This document shows, one piece after another, positions 1 through 8,889 of a DNA stretch of 64,000 nt. Each line of letters starts with the position of its first letter. The first letter of the stretch is position 1. Both the position numbers and the translations under genes were made by a program. Origin of the DNA: Salibaculum halophilum (GTDB lineage Bacteria; Pseudomonadota; Alphaproteobacteria; Rhodobacterales; Rhodobacteraceae); assembly GCF_002094885.1 (NCBI RefSeq), contig NZ_MSIT01000003.1, forward strand, positions 124,001 to 188,000, in the 5' to 3' direction. The notes under the pieces were generated by a model, which searched no databases, was not told the DNA's origin, and saw only the letters and a program-made list of their open reading frames with translations.

Positions 1-1
1 C

Positions 2-370
2 CATGTGCCCGCCCTGCTCATCGCTGCCGTCTTCCTGATGTCCGACATGCTGTTTCACCGGCCGCCGGGGCTCTGGACGGCGCTGGTGCTGCTCCTGACC
101 GAGGTCCTGCGCGCGCGGTCCCGCTCGCTCCGGGTGGTGCCCTTTCCGCTGGAATGGCTGGGCATCGCCGCCGGGATCGTGGCGATCACGCTGGCCTACA
201 GGGTCGCCCTGTCGCTGACGGTGGTGCCGCAGGCGCCCTTCGGGCTGACAGTGACGCAAATGATGCTTACCATACTGGCCTATCCTCTGGTGGCACTGCT
301 GTCGTTCCTGCTGTTCGGTGTCAGTCGCCCCGCACAAGGTGAAGTCGACTCACTGGGGAACCGGCTATGA
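2..370 (+). CDS. mreD: Rod shape-determining protein MreD (C-terminal part, cut by window start)
   Basis: C-terminal ~122 residues of an integral membrane protein. The reading frame is open at the left edge, so the true start lies outside the window. Several hydrophobic helices are visible (LLIAAVFLMSDML, LGIAAGIVAITLAYRVAL, MMLTILAYPLVALLSFLLF), as in MreD, which works with MreB/MreC in the elongasome. The call rests mainly on position: its TGA overlaps the ATG of mrdA (ATGA), and rodA follows, giving the usual alphaproteobacterial mreD-mrdA-rodA order. MreD sequences are poorly conserved, so the name depends on context. Confidence 0.8.
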   Translation, partial: HVPALLIAAVFLMSDMLFHRPPGLWTALVLLLTEVLRARSRSLRVVPFPLEWLGIAAGIVAITLAYRVALSLTVVPQAPFGLTVTQMMLTILAYPLVALLSFLLFGVSRPAQGEVDSLGNRL

Positions 371-2325
371 AGCGCGGACCGAAGGAAACCGAAACCAGCG
401 CGCGCCGCGTCTCGCGCCGGGCCCTGCTGCTGGGAGGCACCCAGCTGGGCGTCGTCGGAATCCTCGGCTGGCGCATGCGCGCGCTGCAGGTGGACCAAGG
501 CGACACTTACCGCAGCCTGGCCGAGCGCAACCGCATTGACATCGAGCTTCTGCCCCCCGACCGCGGGCTGATCTTCGATGTCAACGGCGTTGTGCTGGCC
601 GAGAACGAACAGTTCTACAACATCACCATCACCCGCGAGGACGCGGGCGACGTCGACACCGTGCTGGCCAAGCTGGCCCGGCTGATCCCGGTGACCGAGG
701 TTCAACTGACCCGCGCCCGCGCCGAACTGGACGAGGTGCGCGGCGACATTCCCGTGACCGTGGCCGAGCGCGTGGCCTGGCGCCATGTCAGCCGCGTGGA
801 GGTCAACGCCCCCGCCCTGCCCGGCGTCACCGCCGAACTTGGCCTGAGCCGGCTCTACCCCCAGGCCGAGGACATGGCCCATGTCGTCGGCTATGTCGGC
901 CCGGTCAGCGATTACGACCTGAACCGCATAGAAGATCAGGACCCGCTGTTGCGGCTGCCGCGGTTCCAGATCGGCAAGACCATGGTCGAGGCCAATCTGG
1001 AGCGGGTCCTGCGCGGCAAGGCCGGCACGCTGGAAGTCGAGAAGAACGCCTCGGGACGCGTCATGCGCGAGCTTAACCGCACCGAGGGCGAGCCGGGTGC
1101 GGACGTGCAGCTGACCGTCGATGCACGGTTGCAGAACTACGTGCAGGAACGGCTGCGCGGCGAAAGCGCGGCGGCGGTGGTTCTCGACCTGGACCAGGGC
1201 GATATCGCCGCCATCGGCTCGGCCCCGTCGTTCGATCCCAACATGTTCGTGCGAGGGATTTCGCAAGCCGACTGGGACGCGCTGAACGAACGTGGCCTCG
1301 ACCCTCGCAAGCACCGCCGCCCGCTGTCGGCCAAGACCGTGCAGGGGGCCTATCCGCCGGGGTCAACCTTCAAGATGGTGGTGGCTCTGGCGGCCCTGGA
1401 AGCCGGCGAGATCGACCCCGAGGAAACCGTGCGCTGCCTGGGCCACCTCGATGTGTCCGACGTGCGGTTTCACTGCTGGAAACGCGGCGGGCACGGCAAC
1501 ATGAACCTGCACGAGAGCCTCAAGCAGAGCTGCGATGTCTATTACTACGACGTCTCGCAGCGGGTGGGCATCGACAAGATCGCCGCCATGGCCCGGCGGC
1601 TGGGCCTGGGCCAAAGCCACGACCTGCCGATGTCCGCGATCACGCCGGGCATCGCCCCCGACAAGCAGTGGAAGCGCAGCCAGCGTGGGCAAAGCTGGCG
1701 CATCGGCGACACGGTCAATGCCTCGATCGGACAGGGATACGTGCTGGCCTCGCCGCTGCAACTGGCCGTGATGACCGCGCGAATCGCCACCGGCCGGGCG
1801 ATCACGCCGCGGCTGGTGCGCTCGATCGACGGGGTCGAGCAGCCGTCCGGCGGCGGCGAAACGCTGGGCCTGAACGAGAATCACCTGCGCCGCGTCCGCG
1901 CGGCGATGTACGATGTCTCCAACCATCGGCGCGGGACGGCCTATCGCACCCGGATCGTCGCCGAGGACATGCGCCAGGCCGGCAAGACCGGCACCAGCCA
2001 GGTCCGCCGCATCACCGCCGAGGAACGCGCCCGCGGCGTGTCGCGCAACGAGGACCTGCCCTGGCACCGCCGCGACCACGCGCTTTTCGTATCCTTCGCC
2101 CCCTACGACGACCCCAGGTATGCCGTTGCCGTGGTCGTGGAACATGGCGGGGGCGGGTCCACCGCCGCCGCCCCGATCGCCCGCGACATCATGCTGCAGG
2201 CCCTGCACGGGGGCACGCCGCCGCTGTCGTCCTACCCAAGTGCCGACCGGCGGCAGATCGAGCAACAGCAGCGCGCGCTGGAACTGCGCGACATCCGCCC
2301 CGGCCGCAGCGCCGACCGGGCCTGA
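367..2325 (+). CDS. mrdA: Penicillin-binding protein 2 (elongasome transpeptidase)
   Basis: 652 aa, normal length for PBP2, the class B transpeptidase that cross-links lateral-wall peptidoglycan with RodA. An Arg-rich cytoplasmic N-terminus precedes one membrane segment (about residues 20-36), then the PBP dimerisation domain and the transpeptidase domain. Active-site motifs are present: STFK with catalytic Ser near residue 333, SCD (in KQSCDVYYYD), and KTGT at about 540. The ATG overlaps the mreD stop by 4 bp and rodA starts 10 bp after the stop, so the three are co-transcribed. Confidence 0.97.
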   Translation: MKRGPKETETSARRVSRRALLLGGTQLGVVGILGWRMRALQVDQGDTYRSLAERNRIDIELLPPDRGLIFDVNGVVLAENEQFYNITITREDAGDVDTVLAKLARLIPVTEVQLTRARAELDEVRGDIPVTVAERVAWRHVSRVEVNAPALPGVTAELGLSRLYPQAEDMAHVVGYVGPVSDYDLNRIEDQDPLLRLPRFQIGKTMVEANLERVLRGKAGTLEVEKNASGRVMRELNRTEGEPGADVQLTVDARLQNYVQERLRGESAAAVVLDLDQGDIAAIGSAPSFDPNMFVRGISQADWDALNERGLDPRKHRRPLSAKTVQGAYPPGSTFKMVVALAALEAGEIDPEETVRCLGHLDVSDVRFHCWKRGGHGNMNLHESLKQSCDVYYYDVSQRVGIDKIAAMARRLGLGQSHDLPMSAITPGIAPDKQWKRSQRGQSWRIGDTVNASIGQGYVLASPLQLAVMTARIATGRAITPRLVRSIDGVEQPSGGGETLGLNENHLRRVRAAMYDVSNHRRGTAYRTRIVAEDMRQAGKTGTSQVRRITAEERARGVSRNEDLPWHRRDHALFVSFAPYDDPRYAVAVVVEHGGGGSTAAAPIARDIMLQALHGGTPPLSSYPSADRRQIEQQQRALELRDIRPGRSADRA

Positions 2326-2335
2326 GGGGCGCCGC

Positions 2336-3475
2336 ATGAGCTATCTCGAATATCAGGTCAAATACGTCCCCACAGGACTGCGCAAGCTGCTCTACCTCAA
2401 CTGGCCGATCATCTTTCTTGTCGTGGCGGTCTGCGGCACCGGGGTCCTGATGCTCTATTCCGTCGCGGGTGGCAGCATGCAGCCCTGGGCCGAACCGCAG
2501 ATGCAGCGCGTCGGCCTCGGCCTCGGGCTGATGATCGGGGTCGGCTTGGTACCGATCTGGTTCTGGCGCAACATGGCGCTCTTGGCCTATGCCGTCTCGC
2601 TGATCCTGCTGGGCCTGGTCGAGCTTGTCGGGGTCGAGCGCAACGGCTCGCAACGCTGGCTCGACCTGGGCCCGATGGACCTGCAGCCCTCGGAACTGAT
2701 GAAGATCGCGCTGGTGATGCTGCTGGCCGCCTATTACGACTGGCTGCCCCTGAACAAGGTCAGCCGCCCGGTCTGGATCGCGATCCCGCTGCTGCTGATC
2801 GCCATTCCCGCCGCGCTGGTCCTGCGCCAGCCCGACCTGGGCACCACGCTGCTGCTGGTCATGGGCGGCGGGGCGGTGCTGTTCGTCGCCGGCGTCCACT
2901 GGGCCTATTTCGCCAGCGTCATCGCGGCGGGCGCGGGTCTTGTCACAACGGTTCTCGTCTCGCGCGGGACCTCCTGGCAGCTCCTTAAGGATTACCAGTT
3001 CGCCCGGATCGACACCTTCCTCGAGCCCAGCCGGGACCCGCTCGGCGCGGGCTATCACATCATGCAGGCCAAGATCGCCCTGGGCTCGGGCGGCTGGACC
3101 GGGCGCGGCTACATGCAAGGCACGCAAAGCCGCCTGAACTTCCTGCCCGAGAAACACACCGATTTCATCTTCACCACCCTGGCCGAGGAATTCGGCTTTC
3201 TCGGCGCCTCGACGCTGCTGGTGCTCTATGCGCTGATCATCATGTTCTGCATCGCCTCGGCGCTGACCAACAAGGACCGTTTCGCGGCGCTGCTCACCCT
3301 CGGCGTGGCCGCGACCTTCTTTCTTTACTTCGCGGTCAACATGGCCATGGTCACGGGGCTGGCCCCGGTCGTCGGCGTGCCGCTGCCGCTGGTCAGCTAC
3401 GGCGGCTCGGCCATGCTGGTGCTGATGATCGGCTTCGGGCTGGTGCAATCGGCCCATGTTCACAAGCCAAGGTAG
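2336..3475 (+). CDS. rodA: Rod shape-determining protein RodA (SEDS peptidoglycan glycosyltransferase)
   Basis: 379 aa polytopic membrane protein of the SEDS family, which polymerises lipid II during elongation with PBP2 as partner. About ten hydrophobic segments are visible. Family signatures include GSQRWLDLGPMDLQPSELMK, RQPDLGTTLLL, LPEKHTDFIFTTLAEEFGF and the C-terminal PLPLVSYGGSAML. The ATG at 2336, 10 bp after mrdA, was chosen because the frame stays open far upstream inside mrdA, where it is an out-of-frame shadow. The protein begins MSYLEYQVKYVPTGLRKL. Confidence 0.97.
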   Translation: MSYLEYQVKYVPTGLRKLLYLNWPIIFLVVAVCGTGVLMLYSVAGGSMQPWAEPQMQRVGLGLGLMIGVGLVPIWFWRNMALLAYAVSLILLGLVELVGVERNGSQRWLDLGPMDLQPSELMKIALVMLLAAYYDWLPLNKVSRPVWIAIPLLLIAIPAALVLRQPDLGTTLLLVMGGGAVLFVAGVHWAYFASVIAAGAGLVTTVLVSRGTSWQLLKDYQFARIDTFLEPSRDPLGAGYHIMQAKIALGSGGWTGRGYMQGTQSRLNFLPEKHTDFIFTTLAEEFGFLGASTLLVLYALIIMFCIASALTNKDRFAALLTLGVAATFFLYFAVNMAMVTGLAPVVGVPLPLVSYGGSAMLVLMIGFGLVQSAHVHKPR

Positions 3476-3478
3476 ACC

Positions 3479-4405
3479 ATGATCCGCGTTCTCTTCGCCG
3501 CCGGGGCGCGGTGCTGGCCCGACTACGAGAAGGTGCTGCGACAGGCCCTTGCCGAAGCCGGGCTGAGCGCCGATCTGTCCCCCAATCACGCCCCCGAGAG
3601 GGTCGATTACATCGTCACCGCGCCCAACGGGGATGTGCAGGATTACAGCCCCTATACCCGCTGCAAGCTGGTCCAGACCATCTGGGCCGGGGTCGAGACC
3701 CTGACCGACAACCCCACCCTGGTGCAGCCGCTGGCGCGCATGGTCGACCCCGGCCTGACACAGGGCATGGTGGAGTGGGTCACCGGCCATGTGCTGCGCC
3801 ATCATCTCGGCATGGACCGGCACATCCTCGGCCAGGACGGCAGCTGGCGCAGCGAGGTGCCGCCGCTGGCCGCGGACCGGCCCGTGTCGGTACTGGGCCT
3901 CGGCGCGCTGGGGACCGCCTGCGCCACGACGCTGGCCGGCCTTGGCTTTGCCGTGCGCGGCTGGGCCCGGCGCGACAGGGAAATCCCGGGGGTCGAGGTG
4001 TTTTCTGGGGACGATGGCCTCGCCGCGGCGCTGCGCGACGCGGAGATTGTCGTCCTTCTGCTGCCGCTGACCGCGCAGACCCGGCACGTCATGCGCCCTG
4101 ACCGGCTGGCCCTTATGGCGCCGGGGGCCGTGCTCCTAAACCCCGGTCGCGGGCCGCTGATCGACGAGGCGGCGCTGCTCGCCGCCCTCGACAGCCACCT
4201 CGGCCACGCCACGCTGGATGTCTTCGAGACCGAGCCCCTGCCCGCCGACCACCCCTTCTGGGCGCACCCCAAGGTGACCGTGACGCCGCACATCGCCTCG
4301 GCCACCCGGCCGGCCACGGCCGCCACCGTCATCGCCGAAAACATCCGCCGTGGCGAGGCCGGCGCGCCCTTCCTGCACTTGGTGGATCGCGACACCGGCT
4401 ACTGA
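3479..4405 (+). CDS. ghrA: Glyoxylate/hydroxypyruvate reductase A-like D-2-hydroxyacid dehydrogenase
   Basis: 308 aa NAD(P)-dependent D-2-hydroxyacid dehydrogenase of the GhrA type (glyoxylate to glycolate, hydroxypyruvate to glycerate). The Rossmann motif GLGALGTACATTLAGLGF is followed by WARR, compatible with NADPH. The catalytic Arg lies in NPGRGPLID, Glu in ETEPLP and His in VTPHIAS. It starts 3 bp after the rodA stop and may be read through from the mreD-mrdA-rodA operon, though its role is unrelated. Substrate is inferred from family only. Confidence 0.82.
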   Translation: MIRVLFAAGARCWPDYEKVLRQALAEAGLSADLSPNHAPERVDYIVTAPNGDVQDYSPYTRCKLVQTIWAGVETLTDNPTLVQPLARMVDPGLTQGMVEWVTGHVLRHHLGMDRHILGQDGSWRSEVPPLAADRPVSVLGLGALGTACATTLAGLGFAVRGWARRDREIPGVEVFSGDDGLAAALRDAEIVVLLLPLTAQTRHVMRPDRLALMAPGAVLLNPGRGPLIDEAALLAALDSHLGHATLDVFETEPLPADHPFWAHPKVTVTPHIASATRPATAATVIAENIRRGEAGAPFLHLVDRDTGY

Positions 4406-4497
4406 CCGGCGCGCCCCATCCGCCACCCGCGCCCCGCCCGAGGTGGCGCCGCAGGCGACGCCGAGACAGGACAGCGTGGCGCAGCCACCCCGCCGGG

Positions 4498-5286
4498 TCA
4501 GCGCAGCCGGGGCGGCTTGTCCGGGTCCATTCCGGGATCGGACCCCGGTGCCGTTCGAACCTCGGGCCGGGGCAGATCGAAGCGCAGCCCGACCCGCGCC
4601 AGGCGCGCGGCCATGTCGGAACCGGCCGCAAGGTGGGTGACGTCGATGCCACCCGTCTCCAGCCCCGAGAAGGTCAGCGCCTCGCCCACCGCGCGGGCCA
4701 GGGCGGCCTCGGCCCCCGGTGCCGTTCCGACAAAGGCCAGCAGCAGGCCCCGGGCACCATCCTCGGCCACCGCGCCGGCCAGGTAGGCGCAGTCGGCCAG
4801 GCCCGCGGCCTGCGCCAGCTTGCGGTCCAGCGCCTCGAGCAGCCCGCCGGGCAAGTCGAACGGGGCGGTCAGTTCGCGCAGCCGTGTCTCCACCTCGGTC
4901 GGCGCCGCGTCCAGCGTGCGGGCCAGCCAGTCCACACCCTCCGGGCCGATCAGCATCGCCGAGGGCGCAACATCAAGGTTCAGCGCCAGCCCGGTTTCCT
5001 GACCCGCAAGCATCCTGGCCAACTCACGACCCGACAGGCCGGCATAGGGCGCAGCCCCGCCCGAAAAAGACGACAGCCGCTCGATCCGGTCGAAGACCAG
5101 GACATGGGACTGCCCCGCGACCTCGACGACCTCGGGCGCGACGGAGTCCGCCCCAGGGTCCTCCTGCAAGAGCACGAACACCTCGCCCTCGGCCAGCCGC
5201 TCGTAGAAGCGCAGCCGCGCCGCGTCGTCCTCGGGCGCGGCCTGCATGGCCGCATGGGCCCTGTCGATCTCGGTCGTCTCGGTCAT
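4498..5286 (-). CDS. SseB family protein
   Basis: 262 aa soluble protein. The N-terminal half (residues ~1-125) has the SseB fold signature: an ID.AHAAM start, then LRFYERLAEGEVFVLL, a hydrophobic strand with VFDRIERLSSF, and LNLDVAPSAMLIGPEGVDWL. The C-terminal half resembles the SseB C-terminal domain. SseB proteins occur widely in alphaproteobacteria but have no established molecular function; the Salmonella effector chaperone of the same name is unrelated. It is convergent with the ghrA-like gene and divergent from kpsT. Confidence 0.75.
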   Translation of the reverse strand: MTETTEIDRAHAAMQAAPEDDAARLRFYERLAEGEVFVLLQEDPGADSVAPEVVEVAGQSHVLVFDRIERLSSFSGGAAPYAGLSGRELARMLAGQETGLALNLDVAPSAMLIGPEGVDWLARTLDAAPTEVETRLRELTAPFDLPGGLLEALDRKLAQAAGLADCAYLAGAVAEDGARGLLLAFVGTAPGAEAALARAVGEALTFSGLETGGIDVTHLAAGSDMAARLARVGLRFDLPRPEVRTAPGSDPGMDPDKPPRLR

Positions 5287-5513
5287 CGCGCACCTCTCCG
5301 CGGTCGGCGGTAGTAAGTCGCGGCGCGGTTTGCAAGCGCCCTCCTGTCACTCGTCGCTACGTCGCGAACGAGACCGCAATGCCGCTCGCCATTGCCAAAT
5401 CCATCACCGATCCGACATATTATCGCCAGATTGTCACGCTAGCGAGAACAATACAGAGTCACGCGGACCCGCGCGGCGAGTTGCTTGCGCCCGCCGCGGG
5501 AAACGAGGCACCG
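5287..5513. promoter_or_regulatory. Divergent upstream region of the SseB gene and the capsule module
   Basis: 227 bp without an assigned gene. The stretch 5395-5460 (ACATATTATCGCC, GAACAATACAGAG) is distinctly more A+T rich than its neighbours and probably holds the kpsT promoter. An in-frame ATG at 5379 could extend KpsT by 45 residues. I prefer the ATG at 5514, which has GAGG six bases upstream and begins like other KpsT proteins. Confidence 0.4.
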
Positions 5514-6173
5514 ATGCTGGAATTCGACACCGTCAGCAAGTCCTTCTGGACCGGCACGCAGCGCAAGGTCATCCTCGACCGCGCCTCGTTCCGGGTGGAC
5601 CTGGGCCGGTCGCTCGGCATTCTCGCCCCCAACGGCACCGGCAAGACCACGGTCATCAACATGATGGCCGGTCTGGAAAAGCCCGACGAGGGCGAGGTAC
5701 GCCGAAACTGCCGAATCTCCTTCCCGCTGGGGTTCATGGGCGGCGTCGTGGGCCGCCACACTGCGCGCGAGAACGCCCGCTACATCGCCCGCCTCTACGG
5801 CCTCGATCCCGACTACATCGAGGCCTTCACCCGCTGGCTCGCCGGGATCGCGGAATACTACGACATGCCCGTGGGCACCTATTCCTCGGGGATGAAGGCG
5901 CGTTTCACATTTTCCCTGATGCTTGCGCTGGATTTCGATATATACCTCATCGACGAGGGGATGCCCCATACGACTGATGCAGAATTCAACCGCAAGGCCG
6001 GCGAGATCCTCAGGGAGCGGCTGGCCACCACGACCGTGGTCATCGTCTCCCACCAGCCCGAAACGCTGGAAAAATTCGCAAGCTCGGCGGCGGTTCTGCA
6101 CGATGGCCGCTTGCAGATGTTCGACACCCTGGACGAGGCGAAACAGCTTTATGACTACCAAGCCCAAGGCTAG
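5514..6173 (+). CDS. kpsT: Capsule polysaccharide ABC exporter, ATP-binding protein (KpsT)
   Basis: 219 aa ABC ATPase of the KpsT/Wzt short type, which energises export of capsular polysaccharide across the inner membrane. Walker A is APNGTGKTT (Thr where most have Ser), the signature is YSSGMKAR, and Walker B is DIYLIDEGMP. The E-G-M after Walker B is characteristic of KpsT/Wzm-Wzt exporters. No KpsM permease gene is adjacent, so the partner permease must be encoded elsewhere. The 3' end overlaps the next gene by 23 bp, suggesting translational coupling. Confidence 0.92.
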   Translation: MLEFDTVSKSFWTGTQRKVILDRASFRVDLGRSLGILAPNGTGKTTVINMMAGLEKPDEGEVRRNCRISFPLGFMGGVVGRHTARENARYIARLYGLDPDYIEAFTRWLAGIAEYYDMPVGTYSSGMKARFTFSLMLALDFDIYLIDEGMPHTTDAEFNRKAGEILRERLATTTVVIVSHQPETLEKFASSAAVLHDGRLQMFDTLDEAKQLYDYQAQG

Positions 6174-7836
6174 GAAATACCGCATCCGGCGCAATGCCTC
6201 GCTGGCCTCGCAGGCCCAGCCGGAGGCGGCCGCCGACCCCCAGCCGGACGCCGGGCGCGTGGTGCGCTCCGACAGCGCCCCGGCCGCGGCGGCCAACGCC
6301 AATGTCACCAGCCCAGAGGGTGTTGCCACCGAAGCCGACCTCGACGCGATCCGCAAGGAGGGGCTGACCGGACGCCAGTTGCGCATGGCCCGGCGCGTGG
6401 CGCACAAGCACGGGCTGGCGGTGACCTCGGATTTCGACGCGGTCCGGCAGTTGCGCAAGCGCGGCATCGACCCGTTCCAGCGCAACAACGTGCTCGAACT
6501 CGTCACGCCGGGGGACAAGCAAACCGACAAGGCCTCGAAAGACATGGCCAACACCGCCCGGCCCGCCAGCGGCGGCGCCCAGGCACAGGGCGCCGGGCAG
6601 GAGCAGGACCGGGTGCAATTGCCGCAGACGGTGGTGCACAAGACCAACGTGGCGTCGCCGGATCAAAGCGCGCGCCCGGAAATGGACCAGCGCGCGAGCG
6701 AGATCCGCGCCATGCAGCGCGACATCGCCAAGCGCCGCCGTCGCAAGCTCCTGGCCCTTTTTGCCCGGCTGACCGCTTTCGTCTTCCTGCCGACCTTCGC
6801 CATGGGCTGGTATTTCTTCGTCATCGCGACACCGATGTATGCGACCAAGTCGGAGTTCGTCATCCAGCAGGCCGAAGCGCAGGGCAGTTCCGGTTTCGGC
6901 GGGCTTTTCCAGGGCACGGGGCTGGCCACCCAGTCAGAGGCGGTCAACGCACAGGCCTTCCTGACCTCGCGCGAGGCCATGCTGCGGCTGAACGAGGATC
7001 ACGGCTTCAAGGCGCATTTCCAGACCCCCGAGATCGACGCGATCCAGCGTCTGGAACCGGATGCCACGAACGAGGATGCCTATGATCTTTACCAGGATCA
7101 CGTGCAGGTCGGCTACGACCCCACCGAGGGCGTGGTGAACATGGAGGTGATCGCCGCCGATCCCGAGAAGAGCCAGGAATTCGCGCAAGCGCTAATCCGC
7201 TATACCGAGGACCGTGTCGACGCCCTGACCCAGCGCATGCGCGAGGACCAGATGGCCGACGCCATCGCCAACTACGAGGCCGCCGAGGCCGACCGGCAAG
7301 AGGCCCTGAGCACCCTCACACGCGTCCAGCGCGAGGCAGAGGTCGTGGACCCGGCCAGCGCGGTATCCGCGCTGCAACAGCGGATCAGCGCGCTGGAAAT
7401 GCGGCTCGACGAAAAACGGATCGAACTGGCGAGTTTGCAATCCAACACGCGCCCGAACGAGGCCCGGGTTTCCGCCGTGCAGGGCGAGATCGACCGGATC
7501 AGCGACCAGATCGACGACCTGCGCGGCCAGCTTTCCGAAGGGCGCAACGGCGGCCCCAGCCAGGCCGAGGTCGTGGCCAAGCTGCGCGAGGCCGAGGAAA
7601 ACTATGCCTTTGCCATCGAACGTGTCACGGCGGCGCAGGCGGCGATGGACCAGGCCCGCATCGAGGCCAACCGCCAGGTGCGCTTCCTGTCGGTCTCGGT
7701 CGCCCCCGTCGCACCGGACGAGCCGACCTATCCACGCGCCTTCGAGAACACGCTGTTGTCCTTGCTGATCTTCTCGGGCATCTACCTGATGATTTCGCTC
7801 ACGGCCTCCATCTTGCGGGAACAGGTCAGCTCATGA
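6151..7836 (+). CDS. kpsE: Capsule polysaccharide export inner-membrane protein (KpsE/PCP type) with long N-terminal extension
   Basis: 561 aa. Residues 1-195 are cytoplasmic. They include an Ala/Pro-rich linker, a conserved-looking helical block at about 61-119 (DLDAIRKEGLTGRQLRMA ... RQLRKRGIDPF), a second low-complexity linker, and a basic stretch KRRRRK just before the membrane. TM1 is about 200-226. The periplasmic part has an ATPMYATKSEFVIQQ strand and a long coiled coil (~390-520). TM2 lies near the C-terminus after VAPVAPDEPTYPR, the Pro-rich motif of polysaccharide co-polymerases. KpsE links the KpsMT exporter to the outer-membrane channel. ATG at 6151 chosen inside the end of kpsT. 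Confidence 0.85.
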   Translation: MTTKPKARKYRIRRNASLASQAQPEAAADPQPDAGRVVRSDSAPAAAANANVTSPEGVATEADLDAIRKEGLTGRQLRMARRVAHKHGLAVTSDFDAVRQLRKRGIDPFQRNNVLELVTPGDKQTDKASKDMANTARPASGGAQAQGAGQEQDRVQLPQTVVHKTNVASPDQSARPEMDQRASEIRAMQRDIAKRRRRKLLALFARLTAFVFLPTFAMGWYFFVIATPMYATKSEFVIQQAEAQGSSGFGGLFQGTGLATQSEAVNAQAFLTSREAMLRLNEDHGFKAHFQTPEIDAIQRLEPDATNEDAYDLYQDHVQVGYDPTEGVVNMEVIAADPEKSQEFAQALIRYTEDRVDALTQRMREDQMADAIANYEAAEADRQEALSTLTRVQREAEVVDPASAVSALQQRISALEMRLDEKRIELASLQSNTRPNEARVSAVQGEIDRISDQIDDLRGQLSEGRNGGPSQAEVVAKLREAEENYAFAIERVTAAQAAMDQARIEANRQVRFLSVSVAPVAPDEPTYPRAFENTLLSLLIFSGIYLMISLTASILREQVSS

Positions 7837-8669
7837 TGAAAGACGTCTCCCTGAAGGGCCTGACCGTTTCCAACGACCGCCCGCTGACGGTGATCGCGGG
7901 GCCGTGCCAGTTGGAAAGCGCGGCGCATGCCCTCATGATCGCCGAGACGATGGCCGACATCTGCGACCGGCATGGCGCGCAATTCGTCTTCAAGGCCAGC
8001 TACGACAAGGCCAACCGTACCTCGCTGGGCGGCGCGCGGGGCCTCGGGATGGAGGAGGGCTTGCGCGTGCTTCAGACGGTCAGGGACAGCCTCGGCTGTC
8101 CGGTCCTGACGGATGTTCACGGCCCCGATCACTGCGCCCCCGTTTCCGCCGTCGCGGACGTGCTGCAGATCCCCGCGTTCCTTTGTCGACAGACCGACCT
8201 TCTGCTGGCGGCGGGCGAGACCGGCGCGGCGATCAACGTCAAGAAGGGCCAGTTCATGGCCCCCTGGGACATGCCCAACGTGGTCTCCAAGATCGAAAGC
8301 ACCGGGAACGACCGGATCGTGCTGACCGAGCGCGGCACCTCCTTTGGCTACAACACCCTGGTGGCCGACATGCGGGCGCTGCCGCAGATGGCGGCCACTG
8401 GCTATCCGGTGGTGATGGACGCGACCCACTCGGTGCAGCAGCCCGGCGGCCAGGGCGGCAGCAGCGGCGGCCAGCGCGAATTTGCCCCCGTGATGGCCCG
8501 CGCGGCGGTCAGCTTGGGCGTGGCGGGCGTCTTCATCGAAACGCACGAGGTCCCCGACACGGCGCCCTCGGACGGGCCGAACATGATCCCGCTGGACAGG
8601 ATGGAGGCACTGGTCGGCGCGCTCATGCGCTTCGACACCCTGGCCAAGCAGGAGCCGGTCCGACTGTAG
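7833..8669 (+). CDS. kdsA: 3-deoxy-8-phosphooctulonate synthase (Kdo-8-P synthase)
   Basis: 278 aa, full length. Condenses phosphoenolpyruvate with arabinose-5-phosphate to Kdo-8-phosphate. Family motifs: VIAGPCQLES (PEP binding), FKASYDKANRTS, CPVLTDVHGPDH, IPAFLCRQTDLL, VKKGQFMAPWDM and a C-terminal IETHEVPDTAPSDGPN. The ATG overlaps the kpsE stop (ATGA), so it belongs to the capsule transcript. Kdo is both a lipopolysaccharide core sugar and the linker of KpsMT-exported capsules. Whether this is the only kdsA of the cell cannot be told from the window. Confidence 0.95.
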   Translation: MMKDVSLKGLTVSNDRPLTVIAGPCQLESAAHALMIAETMADICDRHGAQFVFKASYDKANRTSLGGARGLGMEEGLRVLQTVRDSLGCPVLTDVHGPDHCAPVSAVADVLQIPAFLCRQTDLLLAAGETGAAINVKKGQFMAPWDMPNVVSKIESTGNDRIVLTERGTSFGYNTLVADMRALPQMAATGYPVVMDATHSVQQPGGQGGSSGGQREFAPVMARAAVSLGVAGVFIETHEVPDTAPSDGPNMIPLDRMEALVGALMRFDTLAKQEPVRL

Positions 8670-8691
8670 CCGCACCGGGCAGGCCGGCGCC

Positions 8692-8719
8692 GCCGATGCC
8701 TTTGGCCGGATCGGCTTTT
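8692..8719 (+). terminator. Possible weak terminator after kdsA
   Basis: GCCGAT (8692-8697) can pair with ATCGGC (8710-8715), followed by TTTT. The stem is only six pairs with a 12-base loop, so the call is tentative. Confidence 0.35.
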
Positions 8720-8814
8720 CAGGGGCCACCGCGGACACCGCCAAAGAATGGGCCGGATCAGCACATTGAGGGCTTGAACCCCGGCGGCCTTCGGCGTATG
8801 ACGCCCCCTGCTGC

Positions 8815-8889
8815 TGGGGTGTAGCCAAGTGGTAAGGCAGCAGTTTTTGGTACTGTGTATCGTAGGTTCGAATCCTACCACCCCAGCCA
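8815..8889 (+). tRNA. tRNA-Gln (anticodon TTG)
   Basis: 75 nt including encoded CCA. Acceptor stem TGGGGTG (8815-8821) pairs with CACCCCA (8879-8885), then discriminator G and CCA. The D arm holds AGCCAAGTGGTAAGGC. The anticodon stem GCAGT/ACTGT encloses TTTTGGT, giving anticodon TTG (reads CAA, Gln). The T arm contains GGTTCGAATCC. It lies just downstream of the capsule module. I see no integrase or duplicated tRNA end, so there is no sign that it served as an integration site. Confidence 0.96.

Noticed and set aside
2189-4087. 632-codon minus-strand frame opposite rodA and the ghrA-like gene
   Set aside because: His/Gln/Arg-rich shadow of membrane-protein codons; no ribosome site and no family.
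5379-5513. 45-residue N-terminal extension of KpsT from an upstream ATG
   Set aside because: Runs through the A+T-rich promoter region, and the ATG at 5514 has its own ribosome site; kept only as an alternative.
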